Shown here: positions 45,741 through 55,780 of the stretch, piece by piece | Position numbering within the stretch: the stretch's first letter is position 1 | How the letters are laid out: every line of letters begins with the position of its first letter | NCBI RefSeq assembly: GCF_003050965.1 | Contig: NZ_QAOU01000001.1 | Span: 857,570 to 921,569, forward strand | Direction of reading: 5' to 3' | Length of the DNA: 64,000 bases | From: Nitrosospira sp. Nsp2 | GTDB lineage: Bacteria > Pseudomonadota > Gammaproteobacteria > Burkholderiales > Nitrosomonadaceae | The notes under the pieces: generated by a model | The model's database searches: none | What the model was told of the DNA's origin: nothing | The model's input: only the letters and a program-made list of their open reading frames with translations | Translations under genes and position numbers: made by a program

Positions 45741-46556
45741 ATGATGAATTCGAAACTGGCGTTCCTAATTGTGAGCCTCAGTATGACAATACTTTTTATA
45801 TTGCCCGTAAAGGCGAGGTGACTTCATATGATCAGAATTTTGAGCATCCAGTAGCGTTTGTGAACGACGGAGGCGATGTCAACGTCTTCAATCCTGTAAA
45901 TGAGCTCTATGGCAATCAGCCAACTGGGCCAGTTTTGCTCAAGCAAATACGGTGGACACGCTTCTTATCGCCGGCAATCAGGCATCTGGTCATGGCTATT
46001 CCGATCTTTCTGGCAAGGGGGAATTATGCTTTGGGGATGCTTTCACCGTAGAGAATGATTTGATAGGATTGTCGTTTAATGTTGGAAGCAATCCATTTAT
46101 GAATGTGCGGGCGGAGATATCAAGTATTGATGTCAGCGTATTTGGCGGTCCATTTGTTAAACCTGGTGCTGTTCCAACTTTCAAATTCACTCTTTTCGAT
46201 GATGCTAACGGGAATGATGGCCTAGGTTCTGGAAAGATGTTAGATGTAGGGCAAGTTTCCGGTATTGCGTCTTCCCGCGATGTTTTCAGTTGGACCGAGG
46301 TTACGCTGCCACCTAGTACAATAGGCAATACCGACCGGAATGTAACCGTTCGAATCGATCTGTTGAAGGTGATTATGCTGCGATGGACAACTTCCACATT
46401 ACAGCTGCTGTAAGTCCTATCCCCGAACCGGAGACCTCCATTATGTTCATTGCGGGATCGGGGCTGATGGGCTTTCTGACGGCCGCAGGAAGGCTTCGGC
46501 TTGATCCCGAGAATCTTTCTGTTTCTGCTGTGGCTGAGAAATTACTTCCGGATTAA
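45741..46556 (+). pseudogene. PEP-CTERM protein gene with several frameshifts
   Basis: GGGAGGGA precedes the ATG at 45741, which begins a signal peptide (MNSKLAFLIVSLSMTILFIL...) that meets a TGA after PVKAR. The mature part continues in other frames: DQNFEHPVAFVNDGGDVNVF, then NTVDTLLIAGNQASGHGYSD through VTVRIDL, and finally AVSPIPEPETSIMFIAGSGL with a basic end. At least three shifts are needed, near 45820, 45940 and 46365. It is most likely a decayed exported PEP-CTERM gene; sequencing errors are less likely with three shifts. Confidence 0.75.
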
Positions 46557-46729
46557 GTGAGAAGGGGATGATCTGGTTTCGTTATCAAACACAAGCTAGG
46601 CTTGCTCAATTCTGATAATCGAGCTTGGCAACGTTTCAAGGGCCTGCAAGATGATCAGTTTTTCGTTTGATACCGTTTTCGCTATCAATCGGCGATGGAT
46701 TAGGTGGTATCGATAATGCAAAATTCTCT

Positions 46730-48442
46730 ATGAGAAATATCGTTGTAATAGGGTTTCTGGTGATTTCGACCTTTTCAGAAGCGGCTATTGTCTGCCCGTC
46801 AATGCCTGGAGCAATAACAAATGTTAATCGGGATATAAAATCAGAGATAGAAGCTAGCGCAGGGAGGTTGGGACGAGTTAGCGCCGGTAACGTTGCAATT
46901 AGAACTGAAGTTGCTGCTAAAAGTCTGTTTGATAAATTCCCAAACGTGGACAGGTCCCTTGCTTTACAAACAATGGCAGCGACTTACTGTTCAATGCTTA
47001 AAAATAGCAATTTAACTGAGGTGGAAATATTGAATCGTTGGGAAACGTTCCAAGATAAAGTGTTGGATATTCGTATTAAGACCGCATCACATAAGCAGTC
47101 CTCTCAGCCAACTGCAATAGCCCCGCCTAATGTAGATAAGGAAAAAACCGTTGCAACCTCTGAGTCCTCAAAATCACTAGAATTTGAGGAGACTCGTCGT
47201 AAAGCCGAGTTGGGATATGCCGGCGCGCAAAACAACCTCGGCGTTATGTATCAAAATGGCAGAGGCGTGACCCAGGATGATGCCAAAGCCGTGGAGTGGT
47301 ACCGAAAAGCCGCTTCCCAAGGACTTGCCATTGCACAAGACAACCTCGGCTTTATGTATCAAAATGGCAAGGGCGTGCCCCAGGATGATGCCATAGCGGT
47401 GGAGTTGCACCGGAAAGCCGCTGCCCAAGGACTTGCCTTAGCGCAAAACAACCTCGGTGTTATGTATCAGAATGGCAGAGGCGTGACCCAGAATGATGCC
47501 AAAGCCGTGGAGTGGTACCGGCAAGCCGGTTCCCAAGGACTTGCTAGCGCACAGCACAACCTCGGCTTTATGTATCAAAATGGCATGGGCGTGCCTCAGG
47601 ATGATGCCAAAGCGGTGGAGTGGTTCCGGCAAGCCGCTGCACAGGGGAATGCCGCTGCGGAAAACGGTCTCGGGATTATGTATCAAACTGGCAAGGGCGT
47701 GCCCCGGGATGATGCCAAAGCCGTGGAGTGGTACCGGCAAGCCGCTACCCAAGGACTTGCCTTGGCGCAAAACAACCTCGGCGTTATGTATCAAAATGGC
47801 AGAGGCGTGACCCAGCATGATGCCAAAGCCCTGGAGTGGTACCAAAAAGCCGCTGCCCAAGGACTTGCCATTGCGCAAGTCAATCTCGGGTTTATGTATG
47901 AAAATGGCAAGGGCGTGCCCCGGGATGATGCCAAAGCGGTGGAGTGGTACCGGCAAGCCGCTGCCCAAGGACTTGCCTTGGCGCAAAAAAACCTCGGCTT
48001 TATGTATGAAAATGGCAACGGCGTGCCACAGGATGATGCCAAAGCGGTGGAGTGGTACCGGCAAGCCGCTGCCCAAGGACTTGCCTTGGCGCAAAACAAC
48101 CTCGGCGTTATGTATCAAAATGGCAGAGGCGTGACCCAGGATGATGCCAAAGCCGTGGAGTGGTACCAAAAAGCCGCTGCCCAAGGACTCGCCATTGCGC
48201 AAGTCAATCTCGGGTTTATGTATGAAAATGGCAAGGGCGTGCCACACGATGATGCCAAAGCGGTGGAGTGGTACCGGCAAGCCGCTGCCCAAGGACTTGC
48301 CTTGGCGCAAAAAAAACTCGGCTTTATGTATGAAAATGGCAAGGGCGTGCCACAGGATGATGCCAAAGCGGTGGAGTGGTACCAGCAAGCCGCTGCCCAA
48401 GGGAATACCGCCGCGCAAAAGATTCTTGATGCAATGCATTAA
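46730..48442 (+). CDS. Secreted Sel1-repeat protein
   Basis: The ATG at 46730 starts a signal peptide (MRNIVVIGFLVISTFSEAA); an ATG 63 bases earlier is the alternative. The protein is about 570 residues: a 140-residue helical N-terminal region with two Cys, then eleven Sel1 repeats of 36 residues each (NLG-MY-NG-GV-QDDAKAVEWYR-AA-QG). Sel1 repeats build a superhelix that binds other proteins, often in envelope stress or host contact. The repeats are nearly identical at DNA level and can recombine. It lies in the segment splitting the mrp operon. Ligand unknown. Confidence 0.88.
   Translation: MRNIVVIGFLVISTFSEAAIVCPSMPGAITNVNRDIKSEIEASAGRLGRVSAGNVAIRTEVAAKSLFDKFPNVDRSLALQTMAATYCSMLKNSNLTEVEILNRWETFQDKVLDIRIKTASHKQSSQPTAIAPPNVDKEKTVATSESSKSLEFEETRRKAELGYAGAQNNLGVMYQNGRGVTQDDAKAVEWYRKAASQGLAIAQDNLGFMYQNGKGVPQDDAIAVELHRKAAAQGLALAQNNLGVMYQNGRGVTQNDAKAVEWYRQAGSQGLASAQHNLGFMYQNGMGVPQDDAKAVEWFRQAAAQGNAAAENGLGIMYQTGKGVPRDDAKAVEWYRQAATQGLALAQNNLGVMYQNGRGVTQHDAKALEWYQKAAAQGLAIAQVNLGFMYENGKGVPRDDAKAVEWYRQAAAQGLALAQKNLGFMYENGNGVPQDDAKAVEWYRQAAAQGLALAQNNLGVMYQNGRGVTQDDAKAVEWYQKAAAQGLAIAQVNLGFMYENGKGVPHDDAKAVEWYRQAAAQGLALAQKKLGFMYENGKGVPQDDAKAVEWYQQAAAQGNTAAQKILDAMH
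47222..48430 (+). repeat. Eleven near-identical 108-bp tandem repeats
   Basis: Coding repeats of the Sel1 protein. The last six units form two copies of a three-unit (324-base) block, i.e. units 6-8 and 9-11 are closer to each other than to the rest. This suggests a recent block duplication. Confidence 0.8.
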
Positions 48443-48618
48443 GCTATTAAGAAGACTGTTAATGCTATTTGGCTCTATTCGACAATCATAATGCAGGCCG
48501 CCAGACCGATAGTGATTCCAATTAAAATGACACAACTCATAGCTATTGACTACATTTCTATCTTTCCGGCGAGTAATGCTGAAAGGGTGGGTACGTGAAA
48601 GCGGTTCGACCGGTTTGT

Positions 48619-48751
48619 CTCTCCCCCGTCGGACGCGGCCTGACGATCCATGTGCTGGGTCTGCAAGATGAAGAGAGCTGGAGTTCATTCATCAAGCAGC
48701 GTTATGAACGACGACTGATGGAGATTTTCGAATGAGCGCAATGCTGCCCTG
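48619..48751 (+). repeat. Second copy of the mrpE 3' end, right border of the interruption
   Basis: Aligns without gaps to 42081-42213 (constant offset 6538) with about 14 mismatches in 133 bases and a 50-base identical run (48689-48738). The reading frame of mrpE is kept (LSPVGRGLTIHVLGLQDEESW...), but the gene start is missing. The copy supplies GGAG just before mrpF. Confidence 0.85.
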
Positions 48752-49013
48752 GGCGATCTCTTTTGCCCTGATCGCTATCGCACTCGCCATGGTCCTTGCG
48801 GCAATCCGCCTTCTGCGTGGTCCTGCTGCGGAAGACCGGGTGCTGGCACTCGATACCTTGTATATTAACAGCATGATAATGGTGCTGACGCTCGGCATTC
48901 AGCTTGGGTCCAGGTTTTTCTTCGATATCGCCCTGCTGATTGCGCTGTTCGGTTTCGTCGGCTCGGCCGCAATGGCGAAATTCCTGCTGCGCGGAGAGGT
49001 GATCGAGCCATGA
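48732..49013 (+). CDS. mrpF: Mrp antiporter subunit F
   Basis: A 93-residue three-helix protein of the MrpF/MnhF family (MVLAAIRLLRGPAAEDRVLALDTLYIN). Its ATG overlaps the stop of the duplicated mrpE fragment, as it would the real mrpE stop in an intact operon. GGAG lies eight bases upstream. It is about 6.5 kb from mrpE, so a new promoter must be used. Confidence 0.92.
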   Translation: MSAMLPWAISFALIAIALAMVLAAIRLLRGPAAEDRVLALDTLYINSMIMVLTLGIQLGSRFFFDIALLIALFGFVGSAAMAKFLLRGEVIEP

Positions 49014-49357
49014 CAGCCGAGAATCTTCCCGCATGGGCGGATCTGCTTGCTTCACTCCTATTGGTAACGGGCGCCCTGCTGACCCTGATCGGATCAATCG
49101 GCCTGTTAAGACTGCCTAACCTGTTTGCGCGGATACACGCGCCTACCCTGGGAAATACGCTCGGCCTGGGATGCGTGCTGCTGGCGTCCATACTGGTCGC
49201 CTCAATACAGGCTGAGCGACTTGTATTCCAGGAGGTGCTAATCACGCTGTTCGTGGTAGCGACGTCTCCTGTGACGACCACCCTGCTCATGCGCGCAGGG
49301 ATGTACCGCAGACGCACGGATACGAGCAAAAAAACGGCAGAACATCGGGCCACCTGA
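49010..49357 (+). CDS. mrpG: Mrp antiporter subunit G
   Basis: A 115-residue membrane protein of the MrpG/MnhG family with three helices and the GSIGLLRLPNLFARIHAPTLG motif. It starts at the ATGA overlap with mrpF. Last gene of the split mrp operon. Confidence 0.92.
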   Translation: MTAENLPAWADLLASLLLVTGALLTLIGSIGLLRLPNLFARIHAPTLGNTLGLGCVLLASILVASIQAERLVFQEVLITLFVVATSPVTTTLLMRAGMYRRRTDTSKKTAEHRAT

Positions 49358-49710
49358 ACAGCAGACGGGGCCCGGTGCGTCGGCGCTTTTCCATGCCGCG
49401 GCCCGCTGCATGCGATGGGCCAGGATTTCATTCACGTCAAATGCCAAACGGGCTTGGCGGTAACGTCAATGGACTGGACCCCGGCTGGGTTATTGATCGG
49501 GCTTCCGGGTCGTGCCGACAGGGGTTAAGACAAGGTGTAGGGAAAAGCAGGGACAGGCTGCCAGTCGGTTAGGCTATAATCATGCAGGTTTAGGACGTAA
49601 AGACTGGTTTGTCTCCACCTTCTGTTTCCCTTCGAGGAGCGGTGGAGGAACTCCCGCTGACGAGAGTCTTTTGAAGATGGCTTTTCGAGCGGGCTTTTCA
49701 TGGCGAGCGA
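49358..49710. other. Intergenic between mrpG and the lipocalin gene
   Basis: Short frames only, none supported. Confidence 0.4.
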
Positions 49711-50283
49711 ATGCGAAAATTCTTCCTGGCAATTATCATAGCGGCATTCGGCCTGTTGGCGGGTTGCGCCGGCGTTCCCAAGGGAATTACGCCGGTCGAG
49801 AACTTTAACGCCCAGCGCTATCTTGGCGCCTGGTACGAGATTGCCCGCCTCGAGCACCCTTATGAAAAAGGTTTGCGCAACATTACGGCCCATTACCGTT
49901 TACGTGATGATGGCGGCATCGACGTCCTGAACCGCGGCTATGACGCCCAAAAGGGCGAGTGGCGAACGGCTGAGGGTAAAGCCTACTTTGTGAAAGGGCC
50001 GGATGTCGGCTATCTCAAGGTATCGTTTTTTGGCCCTTTTTATGGTTCGTACGTGGTGTTTGGCCTGGATGGCGCTGACTATCAGTATTCATACGTAACC
50101 GGCTCAGACAGGAATTCGTTGTGGCTTCTCTCCAGGACGCCACACGTGCCCGATAAGGTGATGGGCAGGTTTATTCAAAAGGCCCGTGAACTGGGCTTCG
50201 CGACCGATAAGCTGGTTTATGTCGAGCAAAAAAGCGTCAAGGCTGATAAAACCTTCCCGATGCATCCTCTAAAAACTGAGTAG
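49711..50283 (+). CDS. blc: Outer-membrane lipocalin (Blc type)
   Basis: A 190-residue lipoprotein with lipobox LLAGC and the bacterial lipocalin signature: RYLGAWYEIARLEHPYEKGL (GxW), YDAQKGEWR and YSYVTGSDRNSLWLLSRTP. Blc proteins bind fatty acids or lysophospholipids and help maintain the outer membrane under stress. Anchored to the inner face of the outer membrane. Single gene. Confidence 0.92.
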   Translation: MRKFFLAIIIAAFGLLAGCAGVPKGITPVENFNAQRYLGAWYEIARLEHPYEKGLRNITAHYRLRDDGGIDVLNRGYDAQKGEWRTAEGKAYFVKGPDVGYLKVSFFGPFYGSYVVFGLDGADYQYSYVTGSDRNSLWLLSRTPHVPDKVMGRFIQKARELGFATDKLVYVEQKSVKADKTFPMHPLKTE

Positions 50284-50422
50284 ACTTAACCGCTCGACCA
50301 TCCTGCGTAAAAACGTCAAACGTCAGGTATCCGTATAACCCGCCCGCCGGACTCTACTGCCCATTTTACTGCCCATAACGGCAAAGTCGGCCCGGCTCGG
50401 CCCATTTTTTCATACTCTCATC

Positions 50423-52825
50423 ATGCTGCCATCAATCGAACAACGCCTTTCCCTCGAACTCGCCGCCAGGCCCGAGCAGGTCGCGGCTGCCATCGCCCTT
50501 CTGGACGAGGGCGCCACGGTGCCATTCATCTCGCGTTATCGCAAGGAAGCGACCGGCGGGCTTGACGACGTTCAACTGCGCTTGCTGGAAGAGCGTTTGT
50601 ACTATCTGCGCGAACTGGAGGACCGGCGTGCTGCGATCATTGCCGCCATCGAAGAGCAGGGCAAGATGACGCCGGCGTTGCTGGCCTCGGTTATGCAGGC
50701 GGAAGACAAGACGCGGCTGGAAGACCTTTATCTGCCGTTCAAGAAAAAACGCCGCACCAAAGCGCAGATTGCGCTGGAGGCCGGATTACAGCCGCTGGCC
50801 GATGCGCTGCTCGCAAATCCGATGTTGCAGCCGGAAGAAGAAGCGCTCAAGTATCTGAAACCCGCGTTCAAGACTGATCAGGGCGACAATCCCGGTGTGG
50901 AAGATGCCAAGGCCGCGCTTGAGGGCGCCCGTCAGATACTGATGGAGCGTTTCGCGGAAGACGCAACATTGCTTCAGTGGCTGCGAGAATATCTGCTCAC
51001 GCACGGCGTGGTGGAATCCAGGATCACGGAAGGCAAGGAAGAAACGGGCGCGAAGTATGCCGATTATTTCGATTATGCCGAGCCGATCAATACGATTCCC
51101 TCCCATCGCGCCCTGGCGATGCTACGGGGCCGCCGCGAGGGGATGCTGAATGTTTCCCTGCGACTGGATTCCGAGGCCGAAAGACCCAAATGGGATGCGC
51201 CGCAGAATCCCTGCGAAGCGCACATCGCCGCGCATTTCAGCATCCGGGACCGTACCCGCCCCGCTGATAGCTGGCTGAGCGATACGGTGCGCTGGACCTG
51301 GCGGGTGAAAAGTTTTGTCCACCTGGAAACCGAACTGATGACGGGGCTGCGCAAGCGGGCCGAAACGGAGGCAATCCATGTCTTCGCCCGCAACCTGAAA
51401 GCGCTGCTGCTGGCCGCGCCCGCCGGGCCGCGCGTCACCATGGGGCTCGATCCCGGCCTGCGCACCGGGGTGAAGGTCGCAGTGGTGGATGCGACCGGCA
51501 AGGTCATGGAAACCGCGACCATCTATCCCCACCAGCCAAGGAACGACTGGGATGGATCGCTGCATGCGCTGGAAAAACTGGCGGAAAAATATGGAGTCTC
51601 GCTGATAGCAATCGGCAACGGCACCGCGTCGCGCGAGACCGACAAGCTGGCACGCGACCTGATCAAACGGCGGTCGGACCTCAAGCTGACCGCGATCGTG
51701 GTGTCGGAAGCGGGGGCTTCGGTCTATTCCGCTTCCGAATTCGCTTCACGCGAACTGCCCGCCATGGATGTCTCGCTGCGCGGCGCGGTGTCCATTGCCC
51801 GCCGGTTGCAGGACCCGCTGGCGGAACTGGTAAAGGTCGATCCCAAATCCATCGGCGTCGGCCAATACCAGCACGACGTGGGGCAGTCGCAACTGGCGCG
51901 CTCGCTCGATGCCGTGGTCGAAGATTGCGTGAATGCCGTGGGCGTGGATGTGAACACGGCTTCGCCGCCCTTGCTTGAGCGCGTTTCCGGACTCAACCAC
52001 GCAGTGGCGCAAAGCATAGTTGCCCATCGCGACGACAAAGGCATGTTTACTTCACGTGGCGCCTTGCGCGAAGTGCCGCGCCTGGGCGAAAAAGCCTTCG
52101 AGCAGGCGGCAGGGTTCCTGCGCATCATGAACGGCGATAATCCCCTGGATGCCTCCGCGGTGCACCCTGAATCATATCCGGCGGTGGAAAAAATCCTTGC
52201 CGACCTCAAGCAGGATATCAAACAGGTCATCGGCAACGCGAAATTGCTGAAATCGGTGAACCCGGCAAAGTACGCGGATGAAAAATTCGGCATTCCCACC
52301 ATCAGCGACATCCTTGGGGAGCTGGAAAAACCTGGCCGCGACCCGCGTCCGGAATTCACGACTGCGACATTCAAAGAGGGGATAAATGAACTCAGGGATT
52401 TGCTTCCGGATATGATCCTGGAAGGTGTCGTGACCAATGTCGCAGCGTTCGGCGCATTTGTCGATATCGGCGTGCATCAGGACGGGCTGGTCCACATCTC
52501 CGCGCTGGCCGACACGTTCGTGAAAGACCCGCATGCCGTCGTAAAGGTGGGGCAGGTGGTGAAAGTCAAGGTGGTGGAGATAGACGAAAAGCGCAAGCGC
52601 ATCGCGCTCACCATGCGACTGGCGGAGGCCGCAGGCAAAGGTACACAGGGCGGGCAGCAAAACAGGAAGCCTGAACAAAACAGGAAGCCGGAACAATCCA
52701 GTGGCTGGAAAGAGCAATCATCGCGGCCCCAGCATCAGCCCCAGCAGAAAAAACAGAAACAAACAGTCGAGGCTAAACCCGATACCGCAATGGCCGCGGC
52801 GTTCGCCAAGTTGAAGGACAGGTAA
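50423..52825 (+). CDS. tex: Transcription accessory protein Tex
   Basis: An 800-residue cytoplasmic protein. It has the Tex N-terminal helical region ([19 protein letters not shown]), the YqgF-like domain starting [19 protein letters not shown], a helix-hairpin-helix region ([18 protein letters not shown]) and an S1 RNA-binding domain (about 650-720, [21 protein letters not shown]). A Gln/Lys-rich tail of about 75 residues is an extension. Tex binds nucleic acids and affects transcription of selected genes. A bidirectional terminator separates it from pelA. Confidence 0.95.
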   Translation: MLPSIEQRLSLELAARPEQVAAAIALLDEGATVPFISRYRKEATGGLDDVQLRLLEERLYYLRELEDRRAAIIAAIEEQGKMTPALLASVMQAEDKTRLEDLYLPFKKKRRTKAQIALEAGLQPLADALLANPMLQPEEEALKYLKPAFKTDQGDNPGVEDAKAALEGARQILMERFAEDATLLQWLREYLLTHGVVESRITEGKEETGAKYADYFDYAEPINTIPSHRALAMLRGRREGMLNVSLRLDSEAERPKWDAPQNPCEAHIAAHFSIRDRTRPADSWLSDTVRWTWRVKSFVHLETELMTGLRKRAETEAIHVFARNLKALLLAAPAGPRVTMGLDPGLRTGVKVAVVDATGKVMETATIYPHQPRNDWDGSLHALEKLAEKYGVSLIAIGNGTASRETDKLARDLIKRRSDLKLTAIVVSEAGASVYSASEFASRELPAMDVSLRGAVSIARRLQDPLAELVKVDPKSIGVGQYQHDVGQSQLARSLDAVVEDCVNAVGVDVNTASPPLLERVSGLNHAVAQSIVAHRDDKGMFTSRGALREVPRLGEKAFEQAAGFLRIMNGDNPLDASAVHPESYPAVEKILADLKQDIKQVIGNAKLLKSVNPAKYADEKFGIPTISDILGELEKPGRDPRPEFTTATFKEGINELRDLLPDMILEGVVTNVAAFGAFVDIGVHQDGLVHISALADTFVKDPHAVVKVGQVVKVKVVEIDEKRKRIALTMRLAEAAGKGTQGGQQNRKPEQNRKPEQSSGWKEQSSRPQHQPQQKKQKQTVEAKPDTAMAAAFAKLKDR

Positions 52826-52876
52826 AGGGCATTCGCGGCAGTCGGGAGGAATCGCACTGTCAATATGGTTACGATC

Positions 52877-52914
52877 AAAAAAAACGAGGACCCGGATCTC
52901 TTCCTCGTTTTTTA
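52877..52914. terminator. Bidirectional terminator between tex and pelA
   Basis: AAAAAACGAGGA / TCCTCGTTTTTT stem-loop with T runs on both strands, suited to stop both convergent genes. Confidence 0.85.
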
Positions 52915-52945
52915 TTTTGGTCCTGAATAATCGGACTTTTGTTGA

Positions 52946-55747
52946 TCAGTAACAGACGAGAGTTACATTCCCGGGCTCGGCGCGTGGGAAAACAAATTTC
53001 CAGCCCTGGCCTTGTCGTTGCCCTTCCAATGTGCGGCCAGCCCAATTTATAACGCATGTCTGTTCCGGGGATGCGATAACCATTTCCAATGGTGTATGGG
53101 CATGCATCCGCAAATGAATACCGTCGGCCGATTTCTGCCATTCCTCGATCTTGCCGTTGCTGTGTAACAGATAAGGCGATGAGGGGGGTTGAGGCGTCGT
53201 ATGCAACAGCACTTGCCCCTGATTAGGCAAGAGATGCAGATAGCGACCCTGATGCACATCCCGAAATCCCACTACTCCCTCGGATCTCTCCATATCAGGC
53301 CATTTTGAGGACGTTGGCAAACGCAATGTGCGCAGCGCATTCAGTCCCCTGATATCCCAAGCCCCATCCATGCGCCGTGAGAGGGTAATGCTGTGGAATT
53401 CATTTACCTTCTGCCCGTACTCGCTAACCCAGACAGCCCGATGTTCCTGTTGAAGGCTCCAGTCATACACGGCTTTCAGCGCATTGACGGATGACATCTT
53501 ACTGCCTGAGTAAAAGTGATAATGAATATGCATCGGCTTCAGGCGGCGCGGACTGTCCGTGAGCCGCATCGTTTCAATCACGCGATTGAATCCGTAATAA
53601 GGGCCTTGCCAGCTATTTGTATAGATATGCTCGCTGGCAATAGGGGCATACACCTGGAGCTGATCATTAATCTTATAACCAAGCGGAGGCACACGGGTCA
53701 TCGTCCGTTCAGCATCCGATATGGTCGCGCCACCGCCGTTCATATTCTCCAGTCCGAGCCGGCGCGTCAGGGCCAAGGCTTCGTTGTCCGCCAGCCCGTC
53801 GCCCGTCCAGAGGAAAACACGGGAAGGCTTATTCGCGGGCGCCAAGGTGTTATTGATGTATTCAACTGATCCGGCGATTTCCCGGTGGATGTCAAGTTGG
53901 TCGTTGTCGACAGAACGGTGATAGCCATCACCCGCATCGTCAATATTGTTTTTTTGGAACCACGCTCTTGGATGACTATAGGAATGACTTGCTACCTCAA
54001 CATTGTTCAGTTTGAAAATGTCTCGCGCCACTTTCTCGACCTCGGATAACCCATCGGACCCGTCAGGTGACCCGTTTGTCGCTGTTTCCCCTTCAATCAC
54101 GGAAACCGTTGCAGGAAGGTTATATCTTTGCAGGAAGTTATCCTTAACGACTTTTATTGCCAGCGGCGTCCCTGGTATTTCGGCCTTGATCCCCGCGCCG
54201 TCACCATCGACTTGTACCAGCAGCAACCGCCGGCCATTCTCGGTTGTGACATCAGGCACAGGTATTTCAGGCAAATCGAGAGCTGTCGATAAAAACTCAA
54301 ACGGATTGATTATCCATCGTTGACGTCCTTTGTAACCCGGCTCTACTACATAGGGATGTAACGCGACACCACCCCAATCTCCAGAAAACACGGCAACCAC
54401 AGGTCCTTCCGATTGCTCGCCGAAGCCTAGATGGGCTGCGATACGTTTATCGAATGCTTGCCACGCGATTGATCCTGGCATACCGGAACCAGGCTGCGCC
54501 TCATAGCCGATAATTTTATTCACTGGCTCGATTTTGGGCTGGCCCTCCATCGATTCCGGCTCGCTTGCCTTGACCCCCAGATGGCGCAAAAAATTGTCGT
54601 CGGCCTTGAAACCTAAGTTTCCCAGAACGGCAACTTTTACTCCGGACTCGATCTGCCGCAACAGCCAGTCCCTGTAAAGCGTCGGCCTGGGTAATGCGTC
54701 CCGGTTGAACCAGGTGACGATTCCGGCATATTGACCCGTCAATACATTACCCGGCAATCCGGCGTTCACATCCAGATAATCGACCGCATACCCCAGATAT
54801 TCCAGGGGCATTGCCATTAACTTATGCACCTCCGCCTGGTGCAACCCTTCGGGGTGTTCCTGTCCATCATAGAGCGCCAAAACCCGTCTGGGGAAAATTT
54901 CCAGCTTGCCGACGCCAATAATATCCAGCCCGGGATTCGCCACCCACGGTGTGTATCCAAGGTCAGATATTCGTCGGGCAGTAACGCGCATCAGTTCCTT
55001 CTGCTTTGGGTCAACGTAATCTATGACGATTATTTGTAAACCGTACTGGTTTCGCACCTGTCTTAATTTATTCATCAACCAGACACGGTCGGGCTCGATA
55101 ACGCTTTCATATTTCCGGGTGTACGAATCCCAGCTTTGGAAGAGTGACTCGGCAGCCAACGCAACGGCATACTGGCCAACTTCCGGCAGAACGTCAAACC
55201 CGCGGTTAAATATGAGTTCGACCCCTGGAAAATGTTGATGGATACGTTTAATCAGAAGCGACAAAGCTTTTTCCTGAGCCAATCGACGCTCGGGTTCAAC
55301 CGCAAACCTCTGATAACTCTCGAGCCCGTCGAGAAAAAATCCGCGATAGCCTTCTTCCCATAACCGCGAAAGATATTTATCAATCAGATAGTCGTGCCAG
55401 CCTTGCTGGGTTAGATCAACAACGTTGCTTTCCCATTCTTTATTGCTGCCGACAAACCAGCTTTTGGGGATTTCCGGATACCAGCGTCTTGTTGCATTGA
55501 CCTCCCCGACACTTACGTAGGCAAATACCTTGGTTCCCTGTTCCCGCAGATAATCGAGATTATCCATATTCTCAGGCTCTACCACGACTTGCGTGAAATG
55601 AGCAAGCAGATCCACCGGGGCAGGGCGGCCATAAAAAAAAGCAATGCTCGGATCAGCGTGGATAGGCAGGCAAACAGAGGAGAAAAGCATGCTAAGAACA
55701 ACCCTCACAAAAGCGCCACGGTTCAAAAAAGGCAATTGGCTGATCAT
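52946..55747 (-). CDS. pelA: Pel polysaccharide hydrolase/deacetylase PelA
   Basis: A 933-residue exported protein. After the signal peptide comes a GH114-type glycosidase domain with GFFLDGLES at 136-144 and a Rossmann-like middle domain. A polysaccharide deacetylase domain follows, with VDGDG at 513-517 and the metal-binding ASHSYSHP at 586-593. The C-terminal beta-sandwich ends at Cys-Tyr. In Pel systems PelA removes acetyl groups from the GalNAc-rich polymer in the periplasm and can also cut it. Last gene of the pel operon, 33 bases after pelG. Confidence 0.92.
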   Translation of the reverse strand: MISQLPFLNRGAFVRVVLSMLFSSVCLPIHADPSIAFFYGRPAPVDLLAHFTQVVVEPENMDNLDYLREQGTKVFAYVSVGEVNATRRWYPEIPKSWFVGSNKEWESNVVDLTQQGWHDYLIDKYLSRLWEEGYRGFFLDGLESYQRFAVEPERRLAQEKALSLLIKRIHQHFPGVELIFNRGFDVLPEVGQYAVALAAESLFQSWDSYTRKYESVIEPDRVWLMNKLRQVRNQYGLQIIVIDYVDPKQKELMRVTARRISDLGYTPWVANPGLDIIGVGKLEIFPRRVLALYDGQEHPEGLHQAEVHKLMAMPLEYLGYAVDYLDVNAGLPGNVLTGQYAGIVTWFNRDALPRPTLYRDWLLRQIESGVKVAVLGNLGFKADDNFLRHLGVKASEPESMEGQPKIEPVNKIIGYEAQPGSGMPGSIAWQAFDKRIAAHLGFGEQSEGPVVAVFSGDWGGVALHPYVVEPGYKGRQRWIINPFEFLSTALDLPEIPVPDVTTENGRRLLLVQVDGDGAGIKAEIPGTPLAIKVVKDNFLQRYNLPATVSVIEGETATNGSPDGSDGLSEVEKVARDIFKLNNVEVASHSYSHPRAWFQKNNIDDAGDGYHRSVDNDQLDIHREIAGSVEYINNTLAPANKPSRVFLWTGDGLADNEALALTRRLGLENMNGGGATISDAERTMTRVPPLGYKINDQLQVYAPIASEHIYTNSWQGPYYGFNRVIETMRLTDSPRRLKPMHIHYHFYSGSKMSSVNALKAVYDWSLQQEHRAVWVSEYGQKVNEFHSITLSRRMDGAWDIRGLNALRTLRLPTSSKWPDMERSEGVVGFRDVHQGRYLHLLPNQGQVLLHTTPQPPSSPYLLHSNGKIEEWQKSADGIHLRMHAHTPLEMVIASPEQTCVINWAGRTLEGQRQGQGWKFVFPRAEPGNVTLVCY

Positions 55748-55780
55748 TTTTTATATTTTTTATATATCCCGCAAGAATGC

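Noticed and set aside
47438..48688. 416-codon minus-strand open frame across the Sel1 gene
   Set aside because: It mirrors the 108-bp coding repeats, whose antisense happens to lack stops; no ribosome-binding site or family.
42081..48751. Insertion sequence or transposon at the mrp interruption
   Set aside because: No transposase, integrase or terminal inverted repeats found; the flanking 133-bp repeats are parts of mrpE/mrpF and too diverged for a target-site duplication.
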